Assembly: GCA_030639955.1 (NCBI GenBank)
Contig: DAOWKH010000008.1
Span: 1-5,494 of the forward strand
Origin: Candidatus Omnitrophota bacterium
GTDB lineage: Bacteria; Omnitrophota; 4484-213
Direction: 5' to 3'
DNA length: 5,494 bases
The notes under the pieces: model-generated
Database searches by the model: none
Told to the model about the DNA's origin: nothing
The model's input: only the letters and a program-made list of their open reading frames with translations
Part shown: positions 5,107-5,494 of the stretch, piece by piece
Layout: each line of letters starts with the position of its first letter
How positions within the stretch are numbered: position 1 is the first letter of the stretch
Position numbers and translations under genes: made by a program

Positions 5107-5494
5107 TGTTCTATGGTGAATACAAACATTCTTTGGATGAAAAAGGCAGATTGACTATCCCTGCCGAGTTTCGGCGATTATTTAAGAAAAATAACATCCA
5201 CAAGATATTTATTACTAAAGGATTGGATTGCTGTTTATTCCTGTTTACTGAAAAGGAATGGAAAAGAGAGGAAGAAAGGTTTAAGTCGCTCTCTTTTACC
5301 AAAGAGGAGGCAAGAAGATTTAATCGCATCTATTTTTCCGGGGCGAGCGAGCTCTCCTATGATAACCAGGGGCGAATTTTAATTCCACCATACTTAAAAA
5401 ATTATGCCCAGATAAAAAAAGAGGTAGTGGTCATCGGGGTTTCCAACCGCATTGAGCTCTGGTCAGAGGCAAAATGGAAGAGATTTTATGCCGA
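5106..5494 (+). CDS. mraZ: Transcriptional regulator MraZ (5' part, cut by window end)
   Basis: A DNA-binding regulator of the division and cell-wall (dcw) cluster, normally its first gene. The visible 129 codons cover most of a typical protein of about 140-150 residues. Both SpoVT/AbrB-like halves are present: MFYGEYKHSLDEKGRLTIP (1-19) with DEKGRLTIPAEFR at 11-23, and the second repeat DNQGRILIPPYLKNYA at 86-101. VVVIGVSNRIELWSEAKW (107-124) is the usual C-terminal signature. The ATG at 5106 is preceded by GGAGGG with 7-nt spacing. The family acts as a ring-shaped oligomer on repeated boxes in its own promoter, and such boxes are present here. It is transcribed divergently from the SurA_N-like gene. 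The stop codon and the expected rsmH neighbour lie beyond the window. Confidence 0.95.
   Translation, partial: MFYGEYKHSLDEKGRLTIPAEFRRLFKKNNIHKIFITKGLDCCLFLFTEKEWKREEERFKSLSFTKEEARRFNRIYFSGASELSYDNQGRILIPPYLKNYAQIKKEVVVIGVSNRIELWSEAKWKRFYA

Noticed and set aside
5111..5329. Open frame on the - strand antisense to mraZ (72 codons)
   Set aside because: It mirrors clear MraZ coding sequence with two AbrB-like motifs. No independent evidence.

Overview
The window looks like a chromosomal piece of an uncultured Gram-negative bacterium of about 45% GC. An outer-membrane secretin implies a diderm envelope. The overall style of the secretin, the PilB/PilC pair and the pilin resembles candidate-phylum genomes such as Omnitrophota. 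That placement is an impression from protein style, not a measured affiliation.

Positions 1-4540 (+ strand) hold the distal part of a type IV pilus / type II secretion-like operon: the C-terminal part of a secretin (PilQ/GspD family), the extension ATPase PilB, the inner-membrane platform protein PilC, and a type IV prepilin. pilQ-pilB-pilC are tightly packed: a 10-nt gap, then a 4-nt ATGA overlap. A 92-nt AT-rich spacer with two kinds of short tandem repeats separates pilC from the pilin, which has its own strong Shine-Dalgarno. PilB powers subunit addition, PilC is the platform it acts on, the pilin is the polymerised subunit, and the secretin is the exit pore. No retraction ATPase (PilT) or prepilin peptidase is in view. 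The secretin reading frame is broken near its visible 5' end: frame 1 encodes a plausible LNYAQ...acidic stretch and stops at 67-69, while the conserved remainder is in frame 3.

Positions 4535-5032 (- strand) carry a short gene for a membrane-anchored SurA/PpiD-type N-terminal domain without any PPIase domain. It converges on the pilin gene and overlaps its last 6 nt. A textbook rho-independent terminator for the + strand pilus transcript lies inside this antisense coding region.

Positions 5031-5106 form a compact divergent control region. Two sigma-70-type promoters face away from each other with -35 hexamers that overlap almost completely. A perfect 9-bp inverted repeat brackets them, and a TGG repeat with 10-bp phasing follows, matching the known pattern of MraZ operator boxes. 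From 5106 the 5' part of mraZ runs off the window. mraZ normally heads the division and cell-wall (dcw) cluster, so that cluster probably follows.

No RNA genes, CRISPR arrays, insertion sequences or phage genes were seen. No wholly novel system is evident. The most interesting points are the secretin frame break, the terminator embedded in an antisense gene, the truncated SurA_N gene, and the overlapping divergent promoter/operator architecture.
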